This document shows, piece by piece, positions 11,367 through 24,000 of a DNA stretch of 64,000 nt (its first letter is position 1; every line of letters starts with the position of its first letter). The notes beneath the pieces are model-generated. The model was not told where the DNA came from, did not search any database, and saw only the letters and a list, made by a program, of their open reading frames with translations. Made by a program: the position numbers and the translations under genes. Origin of the DNA: Viola odorata (taxonomy: Eukaryota; Streptophyta; Magnoliopsida; Malpighiales; Violaceae); assembly GCA_963691705.1 (NCBI GenBank), contig OY829546.1, forward strand, positions 7,946,001-8,010,000, written 5' to 3'.

Positions 11367-14300
11367 TTTGTTGGCTCCAGGGAATAAATTACAAGATTAA
11401 ATCGAGAAGAAGAAAAAAAGATGAAGAATTGAGATGGAATTTGGTTTTGAAATGATCTTTTTTGTGTTTTTTTTTCTCTTTCTTTTCGATTGATTTTTCT
11501 GTTTGAGGAAGGAGAGGGAGGGAGGAAAAGGAGGGAGTGGCAAGCGTACCGTTATGGGATGTGGGGAATTTAGAGGGTGGAAGAGAAATGGTCAAAGGTG
11601 TCAAGTTAGCACTAAGTACTTGCCTTCACGTCTTTGGTGCAATTGATTAACTAATTAATTAAATGATTGATTGATTGATTAATTAATTAATTAATAATAT
11701 TGATAGAAAGTAAAAGCTACCGTGTTCAAACTTGAAAGATGATATTAAACCTGAATTATTAACGATAGAGATACACAAGCAATTGAACTATTTTAGTTAT
11801 TTGTTATTCAACTCCTTAATTAATTATATTTTGTAATGATTAATGGTGTTAGGATTTAGATTGGACTATAAGGTAAATCTCCAAAAGTTAAGGAAATAAA
11901 GTATGAATATTAAAATTGAGAAGCGTAGTATCAAAGATAACAAAAGGGTACTAGCAGAGTGATTTGAATATTTTGTGAATTTCCAGTTTTTGTTCCCACG
12001 GATAAGCCCAGTCTATATATCTTCGGCCCGGCTTAACCTGCAGCAATCAATTGAGATCCTGGGCTGGGCTCACACAAACTAAATTCACAAAGCCCAAAAG
12101 AGGAAGGTGACAAAAATACTGTAGTGTAGTCGGGAATCAGGATTAGTTTAGTAACTTACTAGCGGATCCTAGTCTTTAATAACAGAAGAAAAAAAACTGA
12201 TTGGTTTATGGGGTGATTTGTTATCGTGAAAACTCATAAAAACATGTATTGTGAGTCTTTTAAAATATGAGTAAACTTTTAATTTTTCTTTTTTTAGCAA
12301 AATGTAAGACTTCAATTATTAAAATTGAAGGAGGAAATTATAAACAAGCCGCGAATAAATTTATGTGAGTTAAATTGAGTTAATCTAATCTTTTAAAAAA
12401 TATAGCTATATATCCATATGAAATTTGATAAGGAAAAAAGAATACATATATTGAATGATATAATTATTGAAATTGGCGTTCCAAATTGAAGGAGGCTTGT
12501 CGATTGTCATCTTCATATGGTTCTAGTACGCTTGCGTATAGCCTAAAATATAATATGGTCCAGCAAATTATATTACATATGGACATAGAACATGACTCTA
12601 GCAAATTATATTTCAAGAAATTGTTGTCCTTATTTAATTTTTAAGATCATTTTTTTTAGTCAAGACAAAATTAACCCTAAATAATTTTAAATTAATCACT
12701 TTTTGAAGTAAAATTAAAAAGAAATGGTTCATAATTAACAAAAATAATTTGATAAAAAATTATACAAAAATTATAATTTAATGATTATCTTGATTATTGT
12801 GAAAAATGGAAAAGTGACCGAGGGAGGAAGTATATTTTTATATTATAAAGCACCCATAATTTATACTCCCTACCTATAAATCCATCCAAGTGTGCTTAAT
12901 AATTATAGGATTGTTCAATGTTCTTGAATTTGGCGACAAACGTGATTAATTGATCAGCAATTCACAAAATTCCATAATCTACTACTCCGTACTAATTCTT
13001 TCTTCTCTTTCTTCTCTCTCCTTGGCACTGAATTATGAACTCTCACGGGAAAGGAGACGTAGAATTAACCAACTTGTTATTTGTTGTAAGGAAACCAAGA
13101 GAGCACATCGTGGAGGATGTTTGCATTTCTTGGAAATCTAAACATTTTCGTACGCAATACCAAATCTAAAAGGAATTCTATACCTATTATAATCAATAAT
13201 TAGCTTAGCTAGCTAGGGATGTGGGCACATACTTGGAAAATTCTGAGCACTCTCAGCTTACTCCTCAACTAGCATCTTATATCTAATCACATCACTGATG
13301 AACTGTGTTATATATTAAGATCCCAAAAAAACAGATCAAATTATTACTCTCTCTATCTTAAATGATATTTTTGGTGTGAATTTTAAACGAACCAAGATAA
13401 TTTATCATATTTCTTCCGTTTTCTTTTAATAGTTTTTTTATATATTTAGATTTTAATTGGAATTAGATTATTTACGTAATACCCATAAATCCATTAATTA
13501 TTTTCTTTACATTATCAAACATTATCAAAAAAGGATGAAATATGTTATTTAATTTGCGTTATATCTAAACCTATTTTGCAAGTAATTAATTCGTAATTTA
13601 GTGAGCTAGTATTAAATTACACCTTTTCTTAAGAAAAAGAAGATAATGTATACGGCAATTATTACCACCCTGGCATACTTAATTATTTCGCCATCAAAAT
13701 CACAATCACCACCACCACAACAACAATTTGTACCTTTTCCACATCTATCAAGTCACTGAGATCTTTATATTCTGACTCTCTATCATGATTCATGTCCAAA
13801 CAAAAAAACAGAAAGAATATGCTTTGATTTCTTTAACTGATGAAAACCTTTGATGATCTTTAATTAGTGATCCAATTCTTAAAAAAAATTAAAAGATATA
13901 CATATAGAACATTCCTTTTCTCTCCAGTCTCTCTAAGAATAAATTCCTTTCTTTGAAACTCTATAACACCTTGATTACAAAAGAGAGCACATATGCAGTA
14001 AAGTTGGAAAAGGGAAGAAAAAGAAAACAAAAGAAAATCTAACTAACCCACCCCCTTTCCCCCCTACTCTATCTTTACTTCACCTTAAACTTTCAACCTT
14101 TTAACCTTAAAAAACATACACATCAAGATCCAATAACCAATGACTAATTAGATTATAGTATATAGTACAATGGTATTTCCCAAAAAAAAATAGAAATGAA
14201 GGTTAGGTTTTAACTCCGAGAGCTCTTTATTTATGATTATGAACGATTGACCATGAAACTCAATGGTTTTCGATGGGTGGTAAAGCACCAGCAACGAAAA

Positions 14301-14477
14301 AACAAACATATATGAATATGTGAAAAAAATAATTCAGCTGAGAACAATTAATTACATTAAAGATCGCAAGGAAGGTTGGAGTCTTATTGATTTTTACATA
14401 ATTAATAATTTGTTCCATCGATCGACTTACCAAGTAACTGTCATCAAAAAAGTAGTAATTACTAATTAATTGACAGC
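11367..14477. other. AT-rich intergenic region
   Basis: Contains the WD40 gene 5' UTR and promoter to about 11.6 kb, an ATTA/TTGA-type low-complexity run at 11640-11700, and degenerate 'GAGGGAGGAAGTA' and 'TTACTCTCTCTATC' ends near 12820 and 13345 that may be decayed Stowaway-type MITEs. The SMR 3' UTR lies at the right edge. No gene is supported. Confidence 0.5.
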
Positions 14478-14951
14478 TTAACGGTCGTCGACGTCGACAT
14501 TGAGATCCCTTCTTGCTTTCTTCATCTTGCGACACAAATCATCGAGAAGTTGCGTTGGGAATAGCGATTCCACATCCTCCGACAGATCAAGATAATTATT
14601 ATGTCGACTCTCATACGGCCGCGGCGACGGCGACGACGATGATTTTCTTTTGCGGCGTACGAGCGCTCTTCTCGGTGCGCTAGGACAATGCGTCATCACC
14701 GGGATTCTGTGCTCCAACGACGTAGGAGTATTGAACCCATCTTCTTCTTCTTCTTCATGCTGATTAATATTCTCTTCTTGGGCTTGACCTGCAGGTTCTT
14801 GAATTTCTAATACGGGTGTCTTCAAAAGATCGAACTCAGCAGCCTCTTCTTGTTCGTCGCTAGCATTAGAAGATTCTGCATCTGAGACTCGTGCTGGAGG
14901 AGGAGGGAGAACACTCGAGGAGATCGCAACAGGAGATACTGAATTCGACAT
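14478..14951 (-). CDS. SIAMESE-related cyclin-dependent kinase inhibitor
   Basis: A single-exon frame of 157 residues starting MSNSVSPVAI; the frame extends 14 codons further up (14993), but the downstream ATG fits the family better. Residues 72-97 carry the family signature as GFNTPTSLEHRIP then CPSAPRRAL, matching the TPxSxxHxIPxxxxCPxAPxK pattern of plant SIM/SMR inhibitors, which bind CDK-cyclin complexes and promote endoreduplication. An acidic run (residues 64-71) precedes it and a basic, Ser-rich stretch (RRKRKSSSSPSPRP) follows, a possible nuclear signal. The C-terminus (LDLSEDVESLFP) replaces the more usual phenylalanine-rich ending. Which SMR paralogue this is cannot be said. No introns, as is common in the family. 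Confidence 0.8.
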   Translation of the reverse strand: MSNSVSPVAISSSVLPPPPARVSDAESSNASDEQEEAAEFDLLKTPVLEIQEPAGQAQEENINQHEEEEEDGFNTPTSLEHRIPVMTHCPSAPRRALVRRKRKSSSSPSPRPYESRHNNYLDLSEDVESLFPTQLLDDLCRKMKKARRDLNVDVDDR

Positions 14952-16256
14952 TATTGAGAAGGAGATGGCAATTCTATAAAATCTTCTGACCACATAGAGG
15001 AGAGAGGACGTGTTAATTTGTTTAGTGATTTGAAGAGGTGAGGTAAGATCTTTCAGTTTTTTCTACAATTTTGGTGGGAGAAAACAGTTGGTAGAGAGAG
15101 TTTGCATCGGATCCTACGCCAAAGGAGAGAATTAAGATGGAGGGAAGCGTAAGCGTTGAAAGCCTCCACGCATTCACCCACTGATAAAATAATATTAAAA
15201 TATCTCTCTATCTCTCCTTCTCTCACTGTAAATAGAAGAGGAAAAAAACTTGGGTACATAGGATGATAACATGTACCCCAAATAGTGTTAAAATACTACT
15301 ATTGTTATTACTTTTGAACACGTGTAATGACAAGTTTTACCCAAATTTTACTCGAGAGGAGAGTACTAAGCAGTTTTTAATAATGTTATTTTTCATTACT
15401 TTTTTTCCTATAAATATATCTCTGTAATGCTGTACTATTTATTTTAGGAATATACTAGTGTGGTAAAATTGCTTTAAAATCACACGTAAGGTAAAATACT
15501 ATGGAATCCTCACTAACTTTCTGAAATAGTAACAAAAAATAATGCAAACATTTAAAAATTAAGTAAAGTGTATACTAATATTCAGTTGCAAAATGATAAT
15601 TAATTGCCCACTGAGTGAGTATTTAGATAATATTTCATGTTTTTATATTTTGTTTATCTACTGTCGCTACGGACTTTGATGCATCAATGCACGTGGTTTG
15701 CTTGGTGGGGACCACGTAGTTGATCTGAGCTTTTCGTCTCCCGCTTTCTTATTTCTGTTCGTAATCGTATCGTCTCGCGAGTCCGTGATATAATAGAACT
15801 AGGTAGCTAGTTAGTTGGATACCTTGTCCATCTTAGCAAGCAAACTAATAAATTTACTGCGAGATTACCAAAAGTATATTTACTTTTTCTACCTAACAAT
15901 TAATGTAGAAGAATTACTTTACCCCAAAAATATAAAAAATTATACATACAGCTAAATCATATAAAAAATATCAAATTAATCATCTACTTCTTTAAACATC
16001 ACCAATTATTTATATAACATTTTTAATTTTTATAAATTATATAATTTTAACAATAATATACATAAAAAGGAGTGAGATTTTTATTTTTTTTAATAGGTAG
16101 AGAAGAGAAATTAAGTTCGAGTCTCTATTAAATGATGTTATATATATATGCAGCCCACATTCTGGTGCGAATTAATCATGCAAGCAGTAAATCACCTTCT
16201 TCTAAGTTCCAACCCGACACTAGCAGGTAGCCAAGACGAAAACGACAGGGAGCTGA
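14952..16256. other. SMR promoter side and AT-rich intergenic DNA
   Basis: The first 300 bases upstream of the SMR start are presumably its 5' UTR and promoter. The rest is AT-rich without a supported gene or a clear repeat. Confidence 0.5.
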
Positions 16257-17218
16257 CACTACAATAGACCGACGGGCATTTTCAGATGGGCCGAAAATTA
16301 CCGACCGTTGCAAATCAAAGAAGTTTGATTTTCACGCGAAAAGTTGGCACATGTCGTTTTCCACGAGTCAGATCTATCAAAAATTTAATAGGTAAATAAA
16401 TGCGTTGAAAATCTACGTCTTAAACGTCAAGTTTTTCGACGAATTTATTTACCCGTCGAAAATTTGCATCTTAAACTCACTGTGTTCTGCTGGGCCGTCC
16501 AATTATGAAATTTTGAGTTATTAAGTGTTTATTTTTTTCTCAAAATGAAATTACCTATAAATAATTTGATTAATAACCAATTGAAAAGCTTATGAGGATT
16601 CGTGTTGTGAATCAGCCCGAGGGACCACCCACTCCAGGTAGTGGTCAGTCTATACACCAATCATAGATCAGTAGTTAATTTATAACCCATGTACTTATAT
16701 GAATATTATTATGTAAAATAATTTTTTAGAGCTATTAGTTAAAAAATGTAATTTATCTCTAATTTTATTTAATTGTGTTGATCTCGTTAAGAAATCAGAA
16801 TGTTTACTTTTTTTTAAATAATAAACATAATAAAATTAATTTATGAAAATACTTTGATGTTACTAATATTGGAACTAAAATTAATATATATGCAATGAAA
16901 TTTGCAACAAAAAAAACTGAAAAGTGGACTCGTCGAAACTCTGTGAAAAAAAGAGGGAAAAATAAAAAAAGGTGGAGGTCTTCGACGGGCATGGCCCGTC
17001 AAAACTATTAAAAAAGACAGATTTTTTACGAGCACCCGTCTGTCTTTTTATGAGAGACCGCGTCCTTATCGTTTTTGATTGATATACCGTCGGAAACTCA
17101 CGTGTAACGACGACTTTTATTTCAACGGAAAAATTCCCTTAAAAAACGTTTGTTTTCTACGGGAATTGAAGTTTACCAACCGGTTACCCACCTGTTGATA
17201 TTTTCTGTCTTTTTAGTG
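16257..17218. mobile_element. CACTA-like non-autonomous element
   Basis: The left end reads CACTACAATAGACCGACGGG and the reverse complement of the right end reads CACTAAAAAGACAGAAAATA, both with the CACTA terminus of En/Spm elements. Subterminal copies of a GACGGG/CCCGTC-type motif occur in both orientations (near 16274, 16450, 16982, 16997 and 17026), as is usual for CACTA elements. Flanking triplets are TGA and CGA, so the 3-bp target duplication is imperfect. No transposase frame. Confidence 0.45.
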
Positions 17219-18901
17219 CGATTGATGACGACTGACATATATGCATTACATAATAATAATGATCTTCTGATCTGCTCCCTATTGACAAGTCGTGAGCAAA
17301 CCATACCTTAAAATTTAGAGCAATTTGCCTCTCATGTCACTATCACATCAAAACATCCCACGTCATTCATCTATTCAATAATGATCCTCCTTCTTTTAAC
17401 TTTCATCATGAAAATTTAGAAAAAATTGAGAATCTTGAGAATTCATGAAAGAAATATAGTAAAACTAGTTTGTGGATAAACTCACACTTGGTACGATTAA
17501 TTAGTTCTTCAACCATAGGCATTAGAAGTATTTGTGATTTATTACTGAGATAAAATTTAAATTATACATTGCTATAGTTATAGGTCTATCTCATGTAACG
17601 TTAATAAAACTTCAACATATTAGAAGTATTGTTATTTATCTTTAAAGTACCGATGTTATATACGTGGAACTGACTTGGTACTTTATATTATATAAAATGA
17701 AGAAAAAAATGATACTCTTAATGTACTGAAGTAGATATTGACATACAATTTGCCAACAAGCCCCGATTCGCTAAGAAATTTGCACAAAATTTACTATTTG
17801 AAAAGGTACTCAAATTTCAATCTCAATCCCGTCCATAATAGAGAAAAAAAATCCAATCCAATTGTTAAATTTATGTGGGGATATATATAGTCACTATTTT
17901 AATTTAGGGTCCGACGTCCATACTTACATAGAATTAGTAATTTTTTGTCGAATGGCAAAGAGAATACACGCGCGGAGATTGGAAAAAAATCAATTACACT
18001 AAACTTTAATTAATCCACAATCAACCAAACAAGTTTGTAAATTACTGATATTCATTAATGTACCAGCCGCGAGCAACTCTCTGAAATGTCTGTTACTGCA
18101 AATTTCATCACCAAAAATCTTGAATATATCACATGTCGGGACATTTTTACACTCGCAATAAACTCGGCGATAAAACGTCATCAGTCGCTGTTTTATTAGT
18201 ACAGTACACACAACCAGCGACGACAAGTAGTGCATGGTTTTCATCAGCATGATTAAAGTCCCATAACTTCAGGTGAAAATATTCTCACACGCCTTTTACT
18301 ATTTCATCTGAGTGACGACCCAATGGAATCTTTCCACCTCAGGTGGTACTATCCATTCTGTTTTGCGACTGGACTGTTATCCAAACTTTCGTCACCAAGT
18401 AGTGATAATGTTTTATATACTAAAATAAATATTTGTGAAAAAGGAGGAGTCACTAGTCAGGGGATTAAAAACACGTACTCTCATGGGGACATCATTGCAT
18501 GCCATGCACATGGCTCATGTTTCTCCATTGCCAACCATCATGTCCCTTGCCTCACAATCATCTCCCTCTCCAAATTGCAACTGATCTCAATTTTAATCGA
18601 TTTAAGAATTCCTTTCTCTTCTTCTTCGTGAAGTTTTTAATCTCATAAATTAAATATGGCATGCATTAATCAGCTAAACTACAATTTTATTAATCAGCTA
18701 AATTATAATCTTATTTGTAGTTACACATAATTATTTGTACATAAAATTAATTAATTTATTCTAGTAAACTGGATTAGAATAAGATGATCACTTAGGCTTT
18801 AAAACGTAAGGGGCCCGCGCAAATCCATTGTATCACTATCAAATGTATATGTAAAATATGCAATTTGTTCTGATTAGCTGGGATAAGAGTATATATCAAT
18901 T
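17219..18901. other. Intergenic DNA with one unexplained Cys-containing frame
   Basis: AT-rich. A minus-strand frame at 17999-18250 starts with ATG and encodes 83 residues with seven cysteines; no family is recognised. Otherwise nothing is supported. Confidence 0.4.
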
Positions 18902-19275
18902 TTTTTTTTTAATCAGCAGAAAGTTATATTGAAATGAATTGTCATGAAGAACATGACTGAAGATTACAAAACACTGCTTCAATAGCAGTGCGACAAACGT
19001 TCTCAACAACAAACGAAGCCCCAAAGAAAAGGGCACAGGACTGACTCCCTAGCCCACTATTAGACCTGACTCCTCATCAACCTACATCTGAGAAAACCGA
19101 GCTTCGATTCACCGATTGAGTAACCATGCCGGGGATTGAAGGACATCGAACAAACTGTAGGCGAACCCGTTGTCCTTACTTTTCAACCACCAATGCCACA
19201 AAGAATAAATCCTATTAAGACACCTCGAGTCACTGTACTCCTTTTGTCTGAACACGACTTCGTTGCGTGTCTTCC
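18902..19275 (-). mobile_element. 5'-truncated LINE (non-LTR retrotransposon) 3' end
   Basis: Read on the minus strand, the left-hand 150 bases encode WKTRNEVVF followed by SLWHWWLKSK, the WKxRNxxVF-type C-terminus of plant LINE reverse transcriptase polyproteins, ending at a stop. A 3' UTR follows and then a poly(A) tail (the T-run at 18902-18912 on the plus strand). ATATCAATT occurs on both sides (18893-18901 and 19276-19284), a 9-bp target duplication. The 5' truncation, poly(A) and duplication are the marks of target-primed reverse transcription. Not functional. Confidence 0.8.
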
Positions 19276-19895
19276 ATATCAATTATATTAATTATTAATT
19301 ATTAATTACTAAATGCATGGATGAGAGGTATTACACTTACTCCCTTAGGATTTTAATAAAAATCATTTTGGGTTTAAAATTTTGAGCCAAAAAGATACGT
19401 GTTTTTTTATACTCTTTACCATTCTACTCTCATTTTATTGCAATTTTACACGATTGTGCAGCTGATATTATTATAAATAAAAGAGTCAATAAAAAATATG
19501 AAGGTCACAAACAACTTGGAAACTCCAAACTGATCATTTTATTAACAAGCAAACCCAAATTCAAAATGATTTTTATTAGAATTCGAAAAGAGTATTTGTT
19601 AGAGTTCGGTCTGGTGCTGAGATGGTTTTCTGGTGTACAAAAAACACTCTGCTTTTAGAAGATGCTTTCTCCTTTTGAGAGGTGGGGTTCTGTACTATAT
19701 TTGTTCCGGTAGATGGCCATGTCTTCCACTGTGCTGTGTCTATGCAATAATATATATTGGTTTGTCAAGATTTGAGGAACCCCACTCCCATATCCGTTAG
19801 GTGAAGAGTTACTATTATCATTTCTAGGATCCTTTCGTTACAAGAAAAGATATTGAACCAAACTTGAGATATATTTAGTTTTATTTTCCCTTCTA
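19276..19895. other. Intergenic DNA between LINE and MITE
   Basis: AT-rich, no gene or repeat structure seen. Confidence 0.4.
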
Positions 19896-20127
19896 CTCCC
19901 TCCGGTCCCCAAAGAATGTCTTTTACTATTTGCGCACGCATTTCAAAGAAGTCGGATGATTCACTATTTGATCCCGAATTTTTTTAACTTTTTTTCGAAC
20001 GTACGTTAAGGATGCACGTACGTTCGAAAAAAAGTACGAAATTTTTGGGGGTAAAATAGTGAGTCATCCGGCCTCCTTGAAATGCGTGCGCAAATAGTAA
20101 AAGATGTTTAATAGGGACCAGAGGGAG
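19896..20127. mobile_element. Stowaway/mariner-type MITE
   Basis: A 232-bp near-perfect hairpin: it starts CTCCCTCCGGTCCC and ends GGGACCAGAGGGAG, with TA on both sides (19894-19895 and 20128-20129), the Tc1/mariner target duplication. The arms pair along most of their length, through GCGCACGCATTTCAA and its partner near 20080. No coding capacity. Confidence 0.88.
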
Positions 20128-20459
20128 TAGTTTTTTTTAGGTTTAAATTAAATGTATTTATAAGTTTATTAAACTTATTGGGTCAACAAATTGAAAAATA
20201 ATTTGAAAAGTATTTATTCTATATATTAAAATTAAATGATTCTTACGTAATGTCACTTCAAATTAAATATTGTGTCACTAACTAGTCATTAGATCTATTC
20301 AACAATATAAATCTTATAATTGTAAAATCTTTCAGTTAGCCATTAGATGATTCAACGGTATCACAACTCAAATAATAACATTATATTATAAAATTTCTTT
20401 TTTTTCCAAATAAAAAAAGTGTAAATGGATCATTGATGAGGCAAATCCCACTTGAGACC

Positions 20460-20874
20460 ACTGTTATCAGAACCGGACTGGATCTGCCGGTCTGATCGGT
20501 TCAATCAGATTTTTTTAGGTTTTCGGTTCTATTCAGCTATCTGATCGGATATGCATGCGAACTGGGTTCGACTGGTCGAACTGGCCGGGTTTTACCAACC
20601 GGCGAACTGGATTGAACCGACTGGTTCAATGCTCCTTCTCCAAAACGACGTCGTTTTGGTATTTTTTTATTTTTATTTATTTTTGTAATTTTGATGAGCC
20701 GGCCCATTACAGACATTGCCTCAGCCGGTTTAATCCGATTCAATCATCTAAGATTGAACAGTTCAATGTGTGAACGGTTCAAAATGGTTCAACATCTACA
20801 ATTCGGTTGAACCCGATCGAATCATAAATTTTTTATTTCCGATTCGCTATCCTGTCCGATTCTGATAACTATAA
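20460..20874. mobile_element. hAT-type MITE
   Basis: Inverted ends GTTATCAGAACCGG (left) and CCGATTCTGATAAC (right). TTGAGACC stands on both sides (20452-20459 and 20875-20882), an 8-bp target duplication as in hAT elements. The interior has many GGTTCAA/TTGAACC words and no ORF of note. It ends about 200 bp upstream of the pectin acetylesterase start codon. Confidence 0.75.
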
Positions 20875-21083
20875 TTGAGACCGGGTAACAAATATTACAA
20901 ACTGAATTGAATTCAATCCAACTCTTAATCTCTCAATGACAAATAAATTGTTAGACCTCTACGTGCAATAAAGAATATGGTCCATTAAACAACGGACTGA
21001 AGCCCAAAGTAAATATTTGTGGGATTGCAACTCTGCTCCAAACGGCGCCGTCTAGGATTTTGACGTCTTCAACTACGGAAGCT

Positions 21084-24000
21084 ATGACTTCAACGAACTC
21101 AACTGTCTCTACAATGGCAAATCCAACGCTCCGCACTTTATTCTGGTGCAGAAAATGGGCGAAGAAGGATTGGGCAATCGCAGCCGTTGGTTTCACCGTC
21201 ATAATCTTCATCGTCTCTCTCTCTTCCGATTCGCGAACAGCGGACAACTTCGCCTTCAACACAGATCTTCCTGCCACTTTCATCTCCGATGAATTCGTTG
21301 AATTAACTTTACTTCGCAGTGCCAAAGAAAAAGGCGCAGTTTGCTTAGATGGAAGCTCGCCAGCTTACCATTTCCAAAGAGGATCCGGATCCGGATCCAA
21401 CAACTGGCTTGTTTACATTGAGGTTCGTCTGCTTCTTTTCGTTTGTTTATCATTTTTTATCTTCTTTTTTTATATTTTTTTTATTGGTTTTGTTACGCTC
21501 GTAGGGTGGAGGTTGGTGCAATACAATACCTTCATGTTTGCAGCGTAAAATGACACCTTTAGGATCCTCAAATTACATGGAACGTCAAGTTCGCTTTACT
21601 GGAATGTTAAGTCCTGACCCTATTCAGAATCCAGGTAAACTATTGATTTCCATTTCGTTTTTCATAATTTCACTCGCATTTCTTGTAGTCTATGAATCTT
21701 GATTGTTGGAATTACAATTTCTTCAGATTTCTTTTCCTGGAATAAAGTTAAAGTTCGTTACTGTGATGGCGCATCTTTGGCTGGCCATCCTGAAAGTGAG
21801 CCAAAGGTAACTTAATTGTGGGTGTATTCAAATTCGACTATTTTGGGAGAAACAAGATGTTCCTTTTGTTTTTTATTGACATTGTTTTTTGCTTGTTTTG
21901 TAGAATGGTTCTAAACTTTTCTTCCGAGGTCAGCTTATTTGGGAAACATTGATGGAGGAACTTCTATCAATAGGGCTGTCCAATGCCAAGCGTAGTGTTG
22001 AATATTCTACTCCTTTCCACCTCATTCCAACTCTACCAACTTAGCCTCCACTCATCCAACTCAAGTTTCCACTATGATGATTCCTCCAGCTCCTCTCCAC
22101 TTCTACACTCTTGTAATGCTAGCCATGTTAGGATTAATTTATGCCTCAAGCATCTTTGTAGTTTGTGTATAAATAGGATCCTTTGTTCCTTGTACATTCA
22201 AGCAATTCAATACAACAATTCCTTCTCTTTCAATTGCTTCATAGTTTCTAACATGGTAGCGGAGCTAGTCTCCTAAAACCTTTTTTTTTCGTCAAAATTT
22301 TCCGGCGAAATTTCTATTTTTCTTCCGCTGCAAACCTCCGAAAAACACCTCTATCATTCACTAAATTCGACACACACCCCAGCCTCATCTTCATCGGCTT
22401 TCGACGAATTAATCTGGAATTTTTCGTCCCTTTCCAAGGCCGCACGCACCGCCGCACGCGCCGCCTCCGGCTACTCTCTGCTCGACTGTAAATTGAATTT
22501 TACAGCCTCTCTCCGAGCTACCTTTGTGCCACGCGCAACCTCTCTACCTTCTACTCTCCATTATCTTCGTCCTGTAAAATTTTGGCACCATTCTGCCCTT
22601 CGACGCGCTCTCCAGCATCTCAGCCGGCCACGCGCCGGTCGTCTTCTCCGACAGCCTCTCCGAGCTACTGCCACGTGGCTTCCTGCCACTGGTCGTCAGC
22701 GTGACACGTGTCCTCCAGCAATTCGTCCACGTGTCTGCTTCCGTGTCATTTGTCAGCTTACGTGCCACTTTGTTACTCGGCCACGTGTCACTTGTTGCTG
22801 CCTCCACTGTCTGCCACGTGTTTGTTTCTGATTCCTCCACGTGGCCCTTGATGCTTTGTCATCAGAGTTGACTTTGTCCTTCCGGTTCAACTCTTTGACC
22901 GGCCCGGTTCACCCGTTTTCCTACCGGTTTTATGTCATCAAACACCGGTTCCCAAGGTTTTTGAGGGTACTCTTTCTGTTTTTGGGGTCTATTTTGATCA
23001 ATTCAGCCTTGAATTTTCCGGTTCAACTCTTGGCTCTTCCAGTTCCTTGTCATTCCTTCCGGTTCTTGATCTGTTTTTCGACCTCCCTTCTTGATGGCTT
23101 CAGACCATATTACCCGACCTATTTCCACCACTCTTGATGGTACCAACTACACCTTATGGCTTCAGGATATGCGCAATTTTCTCAAAGGGCGTAAACTTTG
23201 GCGTTATGTCACTGGCGACATTAAAACACCCACGGCCAAGGAAGAAGAAAGTTCTGATTCCTTCCAGTCCAGACTTGAAGAATGGGACAGCAACAATCAT
23301 ACAATCATTACCTGGGTTGGCAACACCTCCACCCGCTCCATTCGCCAACAATTTGGTCGTTTCGACACGGCCAAAGAGGTATTTGATTTTTTGGCCTCCC
23401 GATATTCTGCTACTAATGTTGCCTCTCGTTTACAATATCTCAACAATTTGCATGATATGCGTCAAGCACCTGGCCAGTCAATTTCTGATTTCTACTCAAC
23501 CATATCATATGTGTGGGATCAATTAGCTCTATCCGAACCACAATGGTTATGTCCTGGGGATGCTCAACTCTTTTATACCTATCGTGATGAGTTACGTCTA
23601 TATCAATTTGTTATGGCAATTCATAGTGACTATGAACATGTCAAGACTAATTTACTCCATCGTGATCCATTACCAACTGTGGATAAAGCTGTCAGTGAGC
23701 TCATTGCCGAAGAAACATGTCGGACCTCCTCTCGCGTTCTCACACAGTCTGTCCTTGCTACCACCACATCCCCACCAGCAAAACCACCAAATATTTCTAA
23801 CCTTTTCTGCAGGTATTGCAAGAAAAGAAGTCACACCATCAACAATTGTTGGGCCTTGCAACGTAAACGTGACCAAGGCACCAGTCCATCAAGACCTCCA
23901 TCTTTCTCTCGTCCATATGCCGCTGCCACTGACAATGCTGCTCCACCTGCTCCAGCACCTACTCCAGAACCCATGCCATCTCTTACTCTGAATGACGTTG

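Noticed and set aside
15117..15135. Similarity to the plant miR399 sequence upstream of the SMR gene
   Set aside because: Only the first 13 or so bases agree, and no hairpin partner was seen.
23560..23991. 143-codon frame and other frames overlapping the copia polyprotein
   Set aside because: They are shadows of the 1,415-residue gag-pol frame.
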